This document shows positions 28,540 to 41,743 of a stretch of 64,000 bases of DNA, one piece after another; the first letter of the stretch is position 1, and every line of letters begins with the position of its first letter. Source of the stretch: Streptomyces sp. NBC_00289 (GTDB lineage Bacteria > Actinomycetota > Actinomycetes > Streptomycetales > Streptomycetaceae); assembly GCF_041435115.1 (NCBI RefSeq), contig NZ_CP108046.1:9052001-9116000 (forward strand), given 5' to 3'. The notes beneath the pieces were generated by a model. The model was given only the letters and a program-made list of their open reading frames with translations. It did no database searches and was not told where the DNA came from. A program made the translations under genes and the position numbers.

Positions 28540-28581
28540 GAGGCCGCGGACGCCGCCCGCGTGCTCGGCGTCCGCGGCCTC
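28540..28581 (-). terminator. 15-bp perfect hairpin after the Cys-rich ORF
   Basis: GAGGCCGCGGACGCC (28540-28554) and its exact complement (28567-28581) flank a 12-nt loop, 46 bases downstream of the minus-strand stop at 28627. It may also stop transcripts from the right. Confidence 0.65.
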
Positions 28582-28626
28582 CTCGTCGTACGTCCGAAGT
28601 GGCGTACGCCTGGGGCGGTACGGCCT

Positions 28627-28965
28627 TCAGGCCACCGTCCGTTCGGCGCACAGACTGTCGTGCTCGCTCCCGCGCGACTCCCAGCCGTGCAGGCAGCACG
28701 CGCCGTGCAGTTCCCGCCAGCCCTGGTCGACCTCGGCCGCGAGGCTCCCCGCGCCGACGCAGTCGGGGCCGTGGACGACACCGTCGGAGTTCTTCCAGAA
28801 CGGGCAGCACGGCTCGGGCACCGGCAGCGGTGACCGCATGCCCGACGCGGCGCGCCGGTGCCGCGTCACCACGCGCGCCCGGGCGCGGCGCCCCTGCCGG
28901 ACGGCCGCGACCCCGGGAGTGAGCGCGGCGGACGCGAGGAGAACCGCCCTGGCCCACTGCCGCAT
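28627..28965 (-). CDS. Small Cys-rich protein with N-terminal hydrophobic segment
   Basis: About 112 aa if ATG 28965 is used. Codons of the last 70 residues end almost only in G or C, so translation is well supported, whereas codon use upstream of 28965 decays. The N-terminus (WARAVLLASAALTPGVAAV) could be a membrane or signal segment; the C-terminal half holds five Cys in the pattern PCCPF, PDC, ACCL plus one near the end, suggesting a metal site or disulfides. No family recognised. The start is uncertain (ATG 28839 gives only the 70-aa Cys-rich part). A strong hairpin follows. Confidence 0.5.
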   Translation of the reverse strand: MRQWARAVLLASAALTPGVAAVRQGRRARARVVTRHRRAASGMRSPLPVPEPCCPFWKNSDGVVHGPDCVGAGSLAAEVDQGWRELHGACCLHGWESRGSEHDSLCAERTVA

Positions 28966-29143
28966 GCCGGCGCGCCGGACGCCGCCGAGGCCGGTGAGAA
29001 GAGCTCTCGTTGAACAGACAAGTCGGCCACGGCGGTGGTTGGACATGGGCGGCGGTTCCCCTCGTACGGGTCGGCACGGTTTCTTCACTCCGCCTACGTC
29101 GAACCGGCCGAAGTAAACCTCCGCCGCCCCGCGAAACGCGTGA

Positions 29144-29416
29144 TCAGCCGACGACCGTCCAGGCCGCGCCCCCGTTGACCGCCATCAGGACGACGAGAAC
29201 CAGTACGTCCGCGATGCCGAGACCCAGCCCGAGCAGGGCCCGGAAGCGCCGGGGGGTGTCCCTGCGCAGGGCGATCACGGCCAGGACGATGGCGATGGGG
29301 CCCAGGACGATGTTCATGACGAGGATGCCGACCAGACCGAGGACGAAGGACGCGACGGCCATGCCCTCCGTGTCCCGCCTGCCGGTCTTCTGCCGGGGTG
29401 GTGCGGTGAACCGCAT
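29144..29416 (-). CDS. DUF4190-type small membrane protein
   Basis: A 90-aa protein with two hydrophobic helices around MAVASFVLGLVGILVMN and ADVLVLVVLMAVNGG, the pattern of DUF4190 proteins (short cytoplasmic N-terminus, TM, basic loop, TM). Function unknown. The ATG has GAAGGAG upstream, inside the end of the preceding 54-codon membrane gene, so the two are coupled. A second DUF4190 gene lies divergently at 29850. Confidence 0.8.
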   Translation of the reverse strand: MRFTAPPRQKTGRRDTEGMAVASFVLGLVGILVMNIVLGPIAIVLAVIALRRDTPRRFRALLGLGLGIADVLVLVVLMAVNGGAAWTVVG

Positions 29417-29419
29417 GTC

Positions 29420-29584
29420 TCAACTCCTTCCGGCCGCGCTCCGCCGCCTACGCTCCCGGACGGCGAAGACGGAGAGCCAGACGATGATCACCGCACTGAC
29501 GGCCAGCGTGACGGGCCAGGGCAGATAGGCCACCGAACCGAGGACGAAGGCGAGCACGATCAGTGCCACGATGAGGAAGAGCAC
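29420..29584 (-). CDS. 54-aa two-helix membrane protein
   Basis: GTG 29584 follows GGGAGG and opens 54 codons: a first helix from LFLIVALIVLAFVLGSVAYL, a Pro-containing turn, a second helix VTLAVSAVIIVWLSVFAV, then a basic tail RERRRRSAAGRS. Codon use is typical of the genome and the stop is only 3 bases before the ATG of the DUF4190 gene, whose ribosome binding site lies inside this ORF. It is short enough to be missed by standard length cut-offs. Function unknown. Confidence 0.7.
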   Translation of the reverse strand: MLFLIVALIVLAFVLGSVAYLPWPVTLAVSAVIIVWLSVFAVRERRRRSAAGRS

Positions 29585-29654
29585 CGCTCACCTCCCGTTT
29601 CGAACTGCCCCGTCGGCAAACGGAATTCAGTATTTCGCACCATGCGACTACAGG

Positions 29655-29678
29655 TTTCCCGTAGCGCGGAAGTCACGC
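29655..29678 (-). promoter_or_regulatory. Weak SigB-type promoter candidate
   Basis: GCGT (29678-29675), 14 bases, GGGAAA (29660-29655) on the minus strand, about 70 bases before the 54-aa membrane gene. Fits the GGGWAW form only. The surrounding 29585-29849 gap contains no other gene that I can support. Confidence 0.22.
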
Positions 29679-29849
29679 CCCGGCGCCACAGGGTGTCCGG
29701 AACACTTCCCGGGACGACCGCGGGCCGGTCATCGCCGGTAACACCCCGGAATGCGGGGCGTATTGGCGGGCACCCGGATGACGGAAAGGCGAGACGCGCT
29801 CCGGAACGGAGCGTTCGGGAATCCAACCACCCCACACCGGGAGAATCTG

Positions 29850-30137
29850 ATGACGAGTTACGGCAGCTCTTCTGCCGCGTCTTCCAGGTCACGTACCAAT
29901 GGTCTGGCCATCGCGAGCCTCATCTGCGGAATCATCGGCGTGTTCTTGTTCAACGTGATTCTCGGGCCGATCGCGATCGTGCTGGGCGCCGTCGGAATGC
30001 GCCAGGCGCCGGCCAAGGGCGGGGCCGGAATGGCCAAGGCCGGTGTCGTACTCGGCATTGTCGACCTGGTCGTCTTCGGCATCCTGCTCGCCCTGACCGC
30101 GGCCAACGGGGGCTCCACCTGGTACGTGGGTGGCTGA
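29850..30137 (+). CDS. DUF4190-type small membrane protein
   Basis: A 95-aa protein: a Ser-rich polar N-terminus, then SLICGIIGVFLFNVILGPIA and VLGIVDLVVFGILLALTAANGG as two membrane helices separated by a loop with GMAKAG. The core resembles the product of the divergent gene at 29144-29416 (ILGPIAIVL and AVNGG/AANGG are shared), so the two are paralogues. The ATG at 29850 has GGGAG upstream. Function unknown. Confidence 0.82.
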   Translation: MTSYGSSSAASSRSRTNGLAIASLICGIIGVFLFNVILGPIAIVLGAVGMRQAPAKGGAGMAKAGVVLGIVDLVVFGILLALTAANGGSTWYVGG

Positions 30138-30170
30138 CCCGGGACCCCGCGTCGGGAACCGAGAGCCGAG

Positions 30171-30202
30171 GGGCGCACGCCGGTGAGAACCGGGGTGCGC
30201 CC
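30171..30202. terminator. Bidirectional hairpin between convergent genes
   Basis: GGGCGCAC (30171-30178) pairs with GTGCGCCC (30195-30202), and inner CCGG copies extend the stem past one mismatch. It lies between the DUF4190 gene and the acyl-CoA synthetase gene. Confidence 0.65.
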
Positions 30203-30216
30203 TTCGGCATGTCCCG

Positions 30217-32121
30217 TCACCGGAAGACGTTGTCGGAGTCGTCCCAGTTCGACAGCTCCTCCTGGGCGCCTTGCCGCGGCGGCCGGGCCCGAGCCTGGTA
30301 CATCGCGTCGATCTCCAGGGCGTAGTGCCGCACTATGGCGTCCCGGCGCAGCTTCATCGAGGGCGTCAGCAGGCCGTTGGCCAGATCGAACGGCTCCGGA
30401 AGCACCCGGAAGACGCGTATGGACTCCGAGCGGGAGACAGAACTGTTGGCCGCCGCGACGGCACGGGCGAGTTCCTCCCGCAGCGCGTTCTCCTCCCGGG
30501 CCTCCCGCGCCTGCGCGTCGCTCTGCATGGCCAGGGAGCCGCGCCAGTGCGCCAGGTACTCCGGGTCGAGCGTGATCAGCGCGCCCACACAGGGCCGGTT
30601 GTCGCCCACGACCACCGCCTGGTGCACGAGCGGATGCATCCGCAGCCGCTGCTCCAGGGCCGCGGGGGCGACACTCTTGCCGCTGCTGGTGATGATGATG
30701 TCCTTCTTGCGGCCCGTGATCGTCAGATAGCCCTCGGAGTCCAGCCGTCCGATGTCGCCGGTGGCCAGCCAGCCGCCGTACAGGGCGGCCCGCGTGCCGG
30801 CGTCGTCGTTGATGTAGCCCTGGAACACGGACGGCCCGCGGACCAGGATCTCCCCGTCGTCGGCGACCTGGACGGCCGTGCCCGGCAGGGCCTGCCCGAC
30901 GGTTCCGGACTTCTCCCGGCCCAGCGGCTGCATGGTGAGCCCGCCACTGGTCTCCGTGAGTCCGTAACCGTCGTGCACGTAGATGCCGATGCCCTCGTAG
31001 AACAGCGAGAGGTCACGGTTCAGGGGCGAGCCGCCGGAGGTGGCCCGGCGGGCTCTGCCGCCGAACGTGGCGCGCAGTTTGCGGTACACCGTCCGCTCGT
31101 ACAGGGCGTGTTGCAGCCGCAGGTCCAAACCGGGGCCCGGTCCCTCGCCCAGTCGCTGCCGCTCGGCGGCCGCGGCGAAGTCGCGCGCCGTGCCGGCGGC
31201 CCGCTCGAACAGCGCGCCGCGGCCGGACTGCTGGGCCGCCCGCAGGAAGTTCTTGTAGATCTTCTCGAAGACCGACGGGACGGCGTAGAAGTAGGTGGGC
31301 CTGAACGACTGCAGCGCCGCGGCCAGTGCCTCCTGGCTCAGGTCGGGCTCGTGGGCCATGAGCAGGCCGCCGCGGATGCACAGGCCCTGGATCATGAGGC
31401 CGTACACGTGGGAGAAGGGCAGGAAGGCGAGGACCGCCCCCTGTTCGCCGGGCGGCGCCGCCGTCTGGCCCCAGCCCGCCAGCAGGGTGTCGCAGGGGCT
31501 CGCGAGGCCGCGATGACTCAGCGCGCAGCCCAGCGGACGCCCGGACGTGCCGGAGGTGTAGGCGACGACCGCGGTGGAGTCCGGCAGCACGATGCGGCGC
31601 AGCGAGTCCACCGTGGTCTGCGGGATGTACGTCCCCCGCTGCACCAGCTCCTGAAGCGCCCCCGAGTCCAGCTGCCAGACGTGGCGCAGCCGCGGCAGCG
31701 CCGCGCACACCGAGCCGACGGTCATGACGGACTGCTCGTCCTCGACCACCACGGCCACGCAGCCGGCGTCCCGCAGGATCCACTCGACCTGGTCGCGCGA
31801 CGAGGTCGGATACACCGGGACGACCTCCGCGCCCACGGACCACAGCGCGTAGCAGAGCGACGTCCACTCGTAGCGGGTGCGCGCCATGATCGCCACGCGG
31901 CTGCCCGGAGCGATCCCCGACGCGATCAGCCCCTTGGCCAGGTCGACCACCTCGTCCCGCAGCTCGACGGCCGTCACCTCCTCCCACGCGGCGCGGGAGC
32001 CCTCGGGACGGCGGGCGAGCAGGGCACGGGTGGGATCGAGGTCCGCCGTCTCGAACAGGCTGTCGGCGAGCCCGCCGGTCAGAGGTGACGCGGTCGGGGG
32101 AGCGAGGGCGAAGTCGCGCAT
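30217..32121 (-). CDS. AMP-dependent long-chain fatty acyl-CoA synthetase
   Basis: A 634-aa adenylate-forming enzyme. The P-loop-like motif VAYTSGTSGRPLGC, the YGLTETSG motif, the ATGDIGRLDSEGYLTITGRKKD hinge region (split here as ATGDIGRLD and GRKKDII) and a C-terminal Lys domain with LLTPSMKLRR are all present. It activates long-chain fatty acids with ATP and CoA. The ATG at 32121 has AGGAG at 6 bases; the longer frame starting upstream lacks similarity. It stands alone, divergent from a DUF6480 gene. Confidence 0.9.
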   Translation of the reverse strand: MRDFALAPPTASPLTGGLADSLFETADLDPTRALLARRPEGSRAAWEEVTAVELRDEVVDLAKGLIASGIAPGSRVAIMARTRYEWTSLCYALWSVGAEVVPVYPTSSRDQVEWILRDAGCVAVVVEDEQSVMTVGSVCAALPRLRHVWQLDSGALQELVQRGTYIPQTTVDSLRRIVLPDSTAVVAYTSGTSGRPLGCALSHRGLASPCDTLLAGWGQTAAPPGEQGAVLAFLPFSHVYGLMIQGLCIRGGLLMAHEPDLSQEALAAALQSFRPTYFYAVPSVFEKIYKNFLRAAQQSGRGALFERAAGTARDFAAAAERQRLGEGPGPGLDLRLQHALYERTVYRKLRATFGGRARRATSGGSPLNRDLSLFYEGIGIYVHDGYGLTETSGGLTMQPLGREKSGTVGQALPGTAVQVADDGEILVRGPSVFQGYINDDAGTRAALYGGWLATGDIGRLDSEGYLTITGRKKDIIITSSGKSVAPAALEQRLRMHPLVHQAVVVGDNRPCVGALITLDPEYLAHWRGSLAMQSDAQAREAREENALREELARAVAAANSSVSRSESIRVFRVLPEPFDLANGLLTPSMKLRRDAIVRHYALEIDAMYQARARPPRQGAQEELSNWDDSDNVFR

Positions 32122-32283
32122 GCGCTGCTCCTGACAAGTACGGGGTGTGACGTCTCCGACGAGTACGGTCATCGGCGCTGCGAAATCTAGCCCAGGTGGG
32201 AGCGGACGGTGCCGGGAACGCAGAATAGTGTCCGTGCCTTGATGATCTCGGCACCTTCGGGGGACCCGGAGGGCATGAGCCAC

Positions 32284-32508
32284 ATGAATCCTGATCCCGA
32301 GCCCGAAGGCACCACCGGACTGGAGCCGGGCGGTGGCGTACCGCCGGGTGAGACCCCGCCGGCGGAGAGCAGCATGTCAGGGGCCGGCCCCCGCGAGACG
32401 CACAACCCCACCAAGGGCTGGGCCAAGGCACCGCTGGTCGTCATCCTCGGTCTGGCCGTGCTGTGTGCCGCCTTCTTCCTGGCGTACGCCCTCGTCCTCC
32501 TGCTGTGA
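32284..32508 (+). CDS. DUF6480 family single-pass membrane protein
   Basis: A 74-aa protein. The N-terminus MNPDPEPEGTTGLEPGGG, the segment VPPGETPPAESSMSG and a C-terminal membrane helix (LVVILGLAVLCAAFFLAYAL) match the streptomycete DUF6480 family, function unknown. I use ATG 32284 because GGAGGG is then 10 bases upstream; ATG 32275 would leave only one base. It ends 15 bases before the convergent YbdK-type gene. Confidence 0.78.
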   Translation: MNPDPEPEGTTGLEPGGGVPPGETPPAESSMSGAGPRETHNPTKGWAKAPLVVILGLAVLCAAFFLAYALVLLL

Positions 32509-32523
32509 CGTGGTCGCGGCGGC

Positions 32524-33612
32524 TCACGCCTGGGTCTGGCGCGCGCACTCGGTGACGACGTCGTGCAGGCTGCCGGTGCGTTCCAGCAGTTCGCGCTGGA
32601 CCCGCGCGCCGTTTCCGTGGCGCAGCAGGCCGGCGAAGGCGTCCTGGGCGCGGTCGAGGTCGCCGCTGTCGGTGAGGGCGTCCCCGACGTGGTCCAGCAG
32701 GGCCCGCACCACCGTCTCCGCGGGCATGCGCCGCATGGTCGCCGGGTGGAGCAGTTCCGCGGTCAGACCCGAGCGGGCGGCCCGCCAGGCGGACAGCCGC
32801 AGCAGGCTCACACTGTGCTCCGGGACCTCGGCGCCGGCCCGCCACTCGCGGGCGGCGGTCTCGACGAGGCCGCGTGCCAGGGTGGCGATGAGCACAGCGG
32901 TGTCCGCGTGCAGACAGACGTCCGAGACCCGGATCTCCACCGTGGGGTACGTACGGGAGAGCCGGGCGTCGAAGTAGATCATTCCCTCGTCGAGGATCAC
33001 TCCGGTGGCCACCATGTCCGCGACCCGCCGGTGGTACCGCTCGGCCGAGCGGAAGGGCTCGGTGGGACCGGCCGAGGGCCAGCGCTGCCACACCCGGCTG
33101 CGATAGCTGCTGTAACTGGTGTCCTTGCCCTGCCAGTAGGGGGAGTTGGAGCTGAGCGCGGTCAGCACCGGGAGCCAGGGCTGGATCCGGTCGAGGACGG
33201 CGACGCCCTCCTCGTCGGACTCGACGGACACATGGACATGACACCCGAGGACGAGTTGCTCCTGGGTGGCGATGCCGTAGTGCTCCGCCATCCACTGGTA
33301 GCGCCGGTTCGTGCTGACGGAGGGGCTGACGGGCAGCGGTGACGTGGCGAGCGCGGCCACGGTGCAGCCGATCTCCCCGGCGTGCCGGGCCGCCTCCTTG
33401 CGGCACCGGATGATCTCCGCGCGCAACTCCGGCATGCCCGACTGCGGGTGGGTGGCGAACTCGAGCATCTGGTTGTGCAGTTCCTTCTCGAAGACACCCT
33501 GCTCCGCGTCGTCCAGCTCGGCACGGGCGAGCACGGCGGCGGACCGCGCCTGCGGCTCGCCGGTCTCCGGGTCGACCAGGAGGAGCTCCTCCTCCACTCC
33601 GACAGTGCGCAC
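32524..33612 (-). CDS. YbdK-family carboxylate-amine ligase (glutamate-cysteine ligase type 2)
   Basis: A 362-aa protein starting VRTVGVEEELLLVDPETGEP, the conserved Mg/ATP-binding start of this family, with CHVHVSVESDEEG, ALSSNSPYWQGKDT and TVEIRVSDVC further on. YbdK proteins have weak gamma-glutamylcysteine ligase activity in vitro; in thiol-mycothiol bacteria their true substrate is unsettled. The GTG at 33612 has AGAAGG upstream. It follows glgB after 107 bases containing a hairpin, so it may be a weakly linked last gene of the glucan operon. Confidence 0.87.
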   Translation of the reverse strand: MRTVGVEEELLLVDPETGEPQARSAAVLARAELDDAEQGVFEKELHNQMLEFATHPQSGMPELRAEIIRCRKEAARHAGEIGCTVAALATSPLPVSPSVSTNRRYQWMAEHYGIATQEQLVLGCHVHVSVESDEEGVAVLDRIQPWLPVLTALSSNSPYWQGKDTSYSSYRSRVWQRWPSAGPTEPFRSAERYHRRVADMVATGVILDEGMIYFDARLSRTYPTVEIRVSDVCLHADTAVLIATLARGLVETAAREWRAGAEVPEHSVSLLRLSAWRAARSGLTAELLHPATMRRMPAETVVRALLDHVGDALTDSGDLDRAQDAFAGLLRHGNGARVQRELLERTGSLHDVVTECARQTQA

Positions 33613-33633
33613 GTGACTGCAGCCCTTCTGTGG

Positions 33634-33651
33634 CCCGCCGGCGACGGCGGG
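33634..33651 (-). terminator. Hairpin between glgB and the YbdK-type gene
   Basis: CCCGCCG (33634-33640) and CGGCGGG (33645-33651) with a 4-nt GCGA loop lie 69 bases after the glgB stop on the minus strand. It may end the glucan operon or act as an attenuator before the ligase gene. Confidence 0.4.
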
Positions 33652-33719
33652 GATTGCCAGGTCGTATGTCCCCGACTGCCCCTCGAGGACGTTCGGACAC
33701 CTGGCGCCGCCGCCGGGCC

Positions 33720-35972
33720 TCACATGGGCGGGCGCCGGCCGGCCGGTGTCAGCCAGATCGTCGCGAGCGGCGGCAGCGTGAGCCGGAGACGTCCGTCCTC
33801 GGGGAGGACGGGGCCGGGCAGGGTGATGTCGCTGCCGCCGTAGCGTGCCGCGTCGGTGTTGAGGGCCTCCTGCCAGGCCGGGACGTCGTCGCCGACGTGG
33901 AGGGCGTAGTCGTGGCGGACGACGGGGGAGAGGTTGGAGACCGACAGGAGAGGGGTGCCCTCGGCGTCGAAGCGCAGGAACGCGAAGACGTTGTCCTCGG
34001 CCGCGTCGCCGACCACCCAGCGGAAGCCGCCCGGGTCGGTGTCGCGCTGCCACAGCGCCGGGGCGCCCCGGTAGACGGTGTTGAGGTCGCGCACGAGGTC
34101 GCGGATCCCGCGGTGGTCCGCCTCCGCCTCGTAGGCGGGGTCGAGCAGCCACCACTCGGGGCCCTGCGCCTCGGACCACTCGGCGCCCTGGGCGAACTCC
34201 TGTCCCATGAAGAGGAGTTGCTTGCCGGGATGGGCCCACATGAACGCCAGGTAGGCGCGGTGGTTGGCGCGTCGCTGCCACCAGTCACCCGGCATCTTCG
34301 ACACCAGTGCCTGCTTGCCGTGCACGACCTCGTCGTGCGAGATCGGCAGGACGTAGTTCTCGCTGTAGGCGTACACCATCGAGAAGGTCATCTCGTCGTG
34401 GTGGTACTTGCGGTGCACCGGTTCCTTCTGGATGTACTCCAGCGAGTCGTGCATCCAGCCCATGTTCCACTTCAGCCCGAAGCCGAGGCCCCCGCTGTCC
34501 GTGGGCCGGGTCACCCCGTCCCAGGCGGTGGACTCCTCGGCGATCGTCACGACGCCCGGAGCCCGCCGGTACACGGTCGCGTTCATCTCCTGGAGGAACG
34601 CCACCGCGGCCAGGTCCTCACGCCCCCCGAACACGTTGGGGGACCACTGCCCGGAGTCACGCGAGTAGTCGAGGTAGAGCATGGAGGCGACGGCGTCCAC
34701 GCGCAGGCCGTCGATGTGGAACTCCTCGCACCAGTACACGGCGTTGGCGACCAGGAAGTTGCGCACCTCGGTGCGCCCGAGGTCGAACTCGTAGGTGCCC
34801 CAGTCCGGGTGCTCGGCGCGGCGCGAGTCCCCGGGTTCGTACAGCGGGTCCCCGTCGAACCGGGCGAGCGCCCAGTCGTCCTTCGGGAAGTGGGCGGGCA
34901 CCCAGTCCATGAGCACGCCGATGCCGGCCCGGTGGAGGGCGTCGACGAGGTATTTGAAGTCGTCGGGGTCGCCGAGCCGTGCGGTGGGGGCGTAGAACCC
35001 GGTGACCTGGTAGCCCCAGGAGCCGCCGAAGGGGTGCTCGGCGACCGGCATCAGCTCCACATGCGTGAAGCCCAGATCCCGTACGTACGCGGGCAGTTTC
35101 TCCGCCAGCTGCCGGTACGTGAGCCCCGGCCGCCAGGAGGGGAGATGGATCTCGTAGACCGAGAAGGGGGCCTCGTGGACGGGTACGTCCGCCCGGTGTG
35201 CCAGCCACTCCTCGTCGGTCCACTCGTATCGCGAGACGGTCACGACGGACGCGGTCGCGGGCGGCACCTCGGTGCGACGCGCCATCGGGTCGGCCTTGAG
35301 GAACCGGCCGCCGTGCCGGGAGGTGATCTCGAACTTGTACCGGGCGCCCTCGCCGACACCCGGCAGGAACAGCTCCCACACCCCCGACGAACCGAGGGAC
35401 CGCATCGGGAACGCCGTACCGTCCCAGAAGGTGAAGTCGCCGGCGACCCGGACGCCCCGCGCGTTCGGCGCCCACACGGTGAACCGGGTGCCGGTCACGC
35501 CCTGGTGGATCATCGGCTCGGCGCCGAGCGCCTTCCACAGCTGTTCGTGCCGGCCCTCGCCGACCAGGTGGAGATCCAGTTCGCCGAGGGCGGGCAGGAA
35601 GCGGTACGGGTCGTGCACCTCGTGTTCCCCGCCCGGATACGACACCAGCAGGGTGTACGCGGGGATGGCGTCGAGCGGCAGCACACCGGTGAAGAGACCG
35701 TCTCCCTCGGAGACGAGGGCGGTCTGCATCCCGTCGACCACGACACCGACCGCGTCGGCCCAGGGCCGCAGCGCCCGGACCGCGATCCCGCCGGGAACCG
35801 GATGGGCGCCGAGCAGAGCGTGCGGATCGTGATGGGAACCCGACAACAGCCGCGCACGGTCGGCCGCGTCCAGGGGAGGCGCGCTCCCGCGCGGACGCGG
35901 TCCGGGGGGAAGCGGGCCGGAGGGCTCGGGCGGCGAGGTGTCCTCGGGCAGTGAAGTGTCGTGCAGGGCCAC
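33720..35972 (-). CDS. glgB: 1,4-alpha-glucan branching enzyme
   Basis: A 750-aa GH13 enzyme that makes alpha-1,6 branches in glycogen or GlgE-type alpha-glucan. It has two N-terminal CBM48/N1-N2 domains (to about 220), the catalytic barrel with [17 protein letters not shown] (nucleophile Asp) and TIAEESTAW (acid Glu), and a C-terminal beta domain. The N-terminal Pro-rich extension is usual for actinobacteria. It starts at GTG 35972, only 5 bases after the maltokinase stop, so it is in the same operon; products of GlgE are its substrate. Confidence 0.96.
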   Translation of the reverse strand: MALHDTSLPEDTSPPEPSGPLPPGPRPRGSAPPLDAADRARLLSGSHHDPHALLGAHPVPGGIAVRALRPWADAVGVVVDGMQTALVSEGDGLFTGVLPLDAIPAYTLLVSYPGGEHEVHDPYRFLPALGELDLHLVGEGRHEQLWKALGAEPMIHQGVTGTRFTVWAPNARGVRVAGDFTFWDGTAFPMRSLGSSGVWELFLPGVGEGARYKFEITSRHGGRFLKADPMARRTEVPPATASVVTVSRYEWTDEEWLAHRADVPVHEAPFSVYEIHLPSWRPGLTYRQLAEKLPAYVRDLGFTHVELMPVAEHPFGGSWGYQVTGFYAPTARLGDPDDFKYLVDALHRAGIGVLMDWVPAHFPKDDWALARFDGDPLYEPGDSRRAEHPDWGTYEFDLGRTEVRNFLVANAVYWCEEFHIDGLRVDAVASMLYLDYSRDSGQWSPNVFGGREDLAAVAFLQEMNATVYRRAPGVVTIAEESTAWDGVTRPTDSGGLGFGLKWNMGWMHDSLEYIQKEPVHRKYHHDEMTFSMVYAYSENYVLPISHDEVVHGKQALVSKMPGDWWQRRANHRAYLAFMWAHPGKQLLFMGQEFAQGAEWSEAQGPEWWLLDPAYEAEADHRGIRDLVRDLNTVYRGAPALWQRDTDPGGFRWVVGDAAEDNVFAFLRFDAEGTPLLSVSNLSPVVRHDYALHVGDDVPAWQEALNTDAARYGGSDITLPGPVLPEDGRLRLTLPPLATIWLTPAGRRPPM

Positions 35973-35977
35973 GGGGT

Positions 35978-37336
35978 TCAGTCTCCTCTCACGGCGAGAC
36001 GCTCGATCGCCGCCATAGGTACGGGAAGCCAGTCGGGACGGTGCCGGGCCTCGTACAGGACCTCGTACACGGCCCGGTCCGTCTCGTAGGCCCGGAGCAG
36101 GCCGTGCTTCTTACGGGGGTCCCAGCCCGCGCGGGCGGCATAGCCCGCGCAGAAGGCCTCCCGGCAGCGGCGCGCCCATTCAGGGCGCCAGGGCCGCCGC
36201 TGGCGGGCCGCGTAGTCGAAGGAGCGCAGCATGCCCGCGATGTCCCGCACCGGGGACTGGGCACTGCGGCGCTCGCTCAGCGGTTTGGACGGTTCGCCCT
36301 CGAAGTCGATGACGAACCACTCACGTCCGGCCCACAGCACCTGTCCGAGGTGCAGGTCACCGTGGATGCGCTGAGCGGGCGGGCCGGCATCGCAGCCCGC
36401 CAGGGCACCGAACGCGGTCCGCAGCCCGGGCACGAACGGCAGCAGCGCCGGTACGCACGCCGCGGCGGCGTCCAGCCGCTCGGTCATCGTGGCCGCCGTG
36501 CGCCCCTTGTCGCCGTGGGCGCCGGCCGGGAAAGCCGAGGCGAGCGCGAGGTGCACCTCTGCCGTGGCCTGGCCCAACGCGTGGGCCTGCGGGGTGAAGT
36601 CCTCACCCGTGGCGAGCGCGCGCAGCGCCAGCGTCCAGCCGTCGGACGCGTTGGGCAGATAGCGCTGCAGGACGCCGAGAGTGGCCTCCTGCGGGTGGGC
36701 CGTACGGAACCAGGCCACCGGCGCCGGCACCCGCCGGCACCCCTGTCCGGCCAGCGCGCCCGGCACCTCGAGATCGGGGTTGACGCCGGGCTGGATGCGC
36801 CGGAAGACCTTCAGGATGAACTCGTCGCCGAACACCAGCGAGGAGTTGGACTGCTCGGCGTCCAGCAGACGTGGCGCGAGCCCCGACGGCACCGGCACCG
36901 ACGGATCGCACTCGAAGCTCAGCGGACCCACCGTGCCGGGATGGCGCAGCCGCTCCAGGAGCAGCTGCGCCGAACGGGGGTCCTGGAGCGCGTCGTAGAC
37001 CGCCATCCCGGCCAGCGGTCCTTCCTGGGCCCGGCCGACGAGCGCCCGGGACAGGCGCGGCGAGAGGTGTTCCCGAACGCCGAGCAGCAGCTGGTAGCAG
37101 TCGCCGGCCGGGCCGCCGCCGGGGCCGGGCACGCCGGTGTGGCCCGCGTGGACCAGCAGATGCAGACAGCCCGGATACAGCTCGGTCATCGACAGCAGAC
37201 CGAGCTCCGTGACGGGGCGGTCCTTGCCCGCGAACCAGCGCTGCCGCGGCAGCCACTCGCGCAGCAGTCCGCCGAGTGAGGCCATGGGGTCGGTGACGAC
37301 CCTGCCCCTCGGGCGAAGCGATGCGGTCTTCTGCAT
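35978..37336 (-). CDS. mak: Maltokinase
   Basis: A 452-aa kinase that phosphorylates maltose at C1 with ATP, giving maltose-1-phosphate for GlgE. An N-terminal cap domain is followed by a eukaryotic-like kinase fold with [13 protein letters not shown] (catalytic Asp) and [14 protein letters not shown] (metal Asp). In many actinobacteria it is encoded next to or fused with TreS (the former pep2); here it is separate, 29 bases after treS. The ATG at 37336 is chosen because AAGGA lies upstream and the family aligns from MQKTASL. Confidence 0.93.
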   Translation of the reverse strand: MQKTASLRPRGRVVTDPMASLGGLLREWLPRQRWFAGKDRPVTELGLLSMTELYPGCLHLLVHAGHTGVPGPGGGPAGDCYQLLLGVREHLSPRLSRALVGRAQEGPLAGMAVYDALQDPRSAQLLLERLRHPGTVGPLSFECDPSVPVPSGLAPRLLDAEQSNSSLVFGDEFILKVFRRIQPGVNPDLEVPGALAGQGCRRVPAPVAWFRTAHPQEATLGVLQRYLPNASDGWTLALRALATGEDFTPQAHALGQATAEVHLALASAFPAGAHGDKGRTAATMTERLDAAAACVPALLPFVPGLRTAFGALAGCDAGPPAQRIHGDLHLGQVLWAGREWFVIDFEGEPSKPLSERRSAQSPVRDIAGMLRSFDYAARQRRPWRPEWARRCREAFCAGYAARAGWDPRKKHGLLRAYETDRAVYEVLYEARHRPDWLPVPMAAIERLAVRGD

Positions 37337-37365
37337 GGTGACGGCGTCCTTTCCTCGGCACACGC

Positions 37366-41075
<3,710 letters not shown>

Positions 41076-41099
41076 GGGTGTCACCTCCGCCGTGCTGAA

Positions 41100-41121
41100 G
41101 GCCGGGCCTGTTGGCCCGGCC
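41100..41121 (-). terminator. Hairpin between the DUF5133 gene and glgE
   Basis: GGCCGGGCC (41100-41108) and GGCCCGGCC (41113-41121) form a perfect 9-bp stem with a TGTT loop, 25 bases after the DUF5133 stop and 24 before the glgE start. It could terminate the small gene, stabilise processed glgE mRNA, or attenuate. Confidence 0.55.
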
Positions 41122-41146
41122 GGAGAACCAAGTTGCGCCGGAAGGA

Positions 41147-41446
41147 TTACCTCCCCGCGGGGGAACGCCGGTCGGCCACCGGCGGGCCCCGCCGGACCAC
41201 GGCACTGGGACACGGCCGCTCGTCCTGCTCCCGGAGATAGGCCGACAGTGTGGTGCGCAGATACCGCTCGGCGGCGTCCGCGGCCTCGCGCGCGCACCGC
41301 TTGCCCATCAGCACGCAGAGGGTGTAGCCCGAGTCCTCGAAGGTGGACCGCAGAGCCCGGTCGGCGGGAGCCGCGAGCATCATGCGTTCCCAGGCCCGGT
41401 ACCGCCGCAGTTGCCGGGCGACTTCGGTTTTTGCCGGTAGCAGCAT
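41147..41446 (-). CDS. DUF5133 domain protein
   Basis: A 99-aa helical protein beginning MLLPAKTEVARQLRRYRAW with the family signature DSGYTLCVLMGKR. It is a paralogue of the protein at 5166-5399, which follows a SigB-family gene. The ATG at 41446 has AAGGTG upstream and agrees with the family start. Its place directly before glgE suggests joint regulation, although a hairpin separates them. Function unknown. Confidence 0.83.
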   Translation of the reverse strand: MLLPAKTEVARQLRRYRAWERMMLAAPADRALRSTFEDSGYTLCVLMGKRCAREAADAAERYLRTTLSAYLREQDERPCPSAVVRRGPPVADRRSPAGR

Positions 41447-41546
41447 GGCGACGTCACCTTTCCGGGACTCGAAGGCACGTGCTCCCGACCCTCGGGCGGT
41501 GGCCGTGCGCACGCGAGCACGGACCCGTTACGGGCATCGAGGTCTT

Positions 41547-41655
41547 GACTCATGGTGCACGCACCGCGACTCAGCGTCTTGTTGGATCCTCAACTACCTC
41601 GCGGGTCGCTCGTGTTGCACGAATGGCGTAGCACTCCCACTCTGGAGCTGACTCA
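41547..41655. promoter_or_regulatory. GACTCA repeats in a divergent gap
   Basis: GACTCA occurs at 41547-41552, 41568-41573 and 41650-41655; the first two are 21 bases apart, two helical turns. The whole gap 41447-41743 should hold promoters for both the DUF5133/glgE side and the glgX side. No other clear element was found. Confidence 0.25.
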
Positions 41656-41743
41656 GAAGCGACCAGTGCTCACGCTTCGTGTCCGGGGCCCAGTCCCCGC
41701 AGGGGGCGAGGAGGAGCGAGAGCTTCGCCGGTGAGGAGCGACG

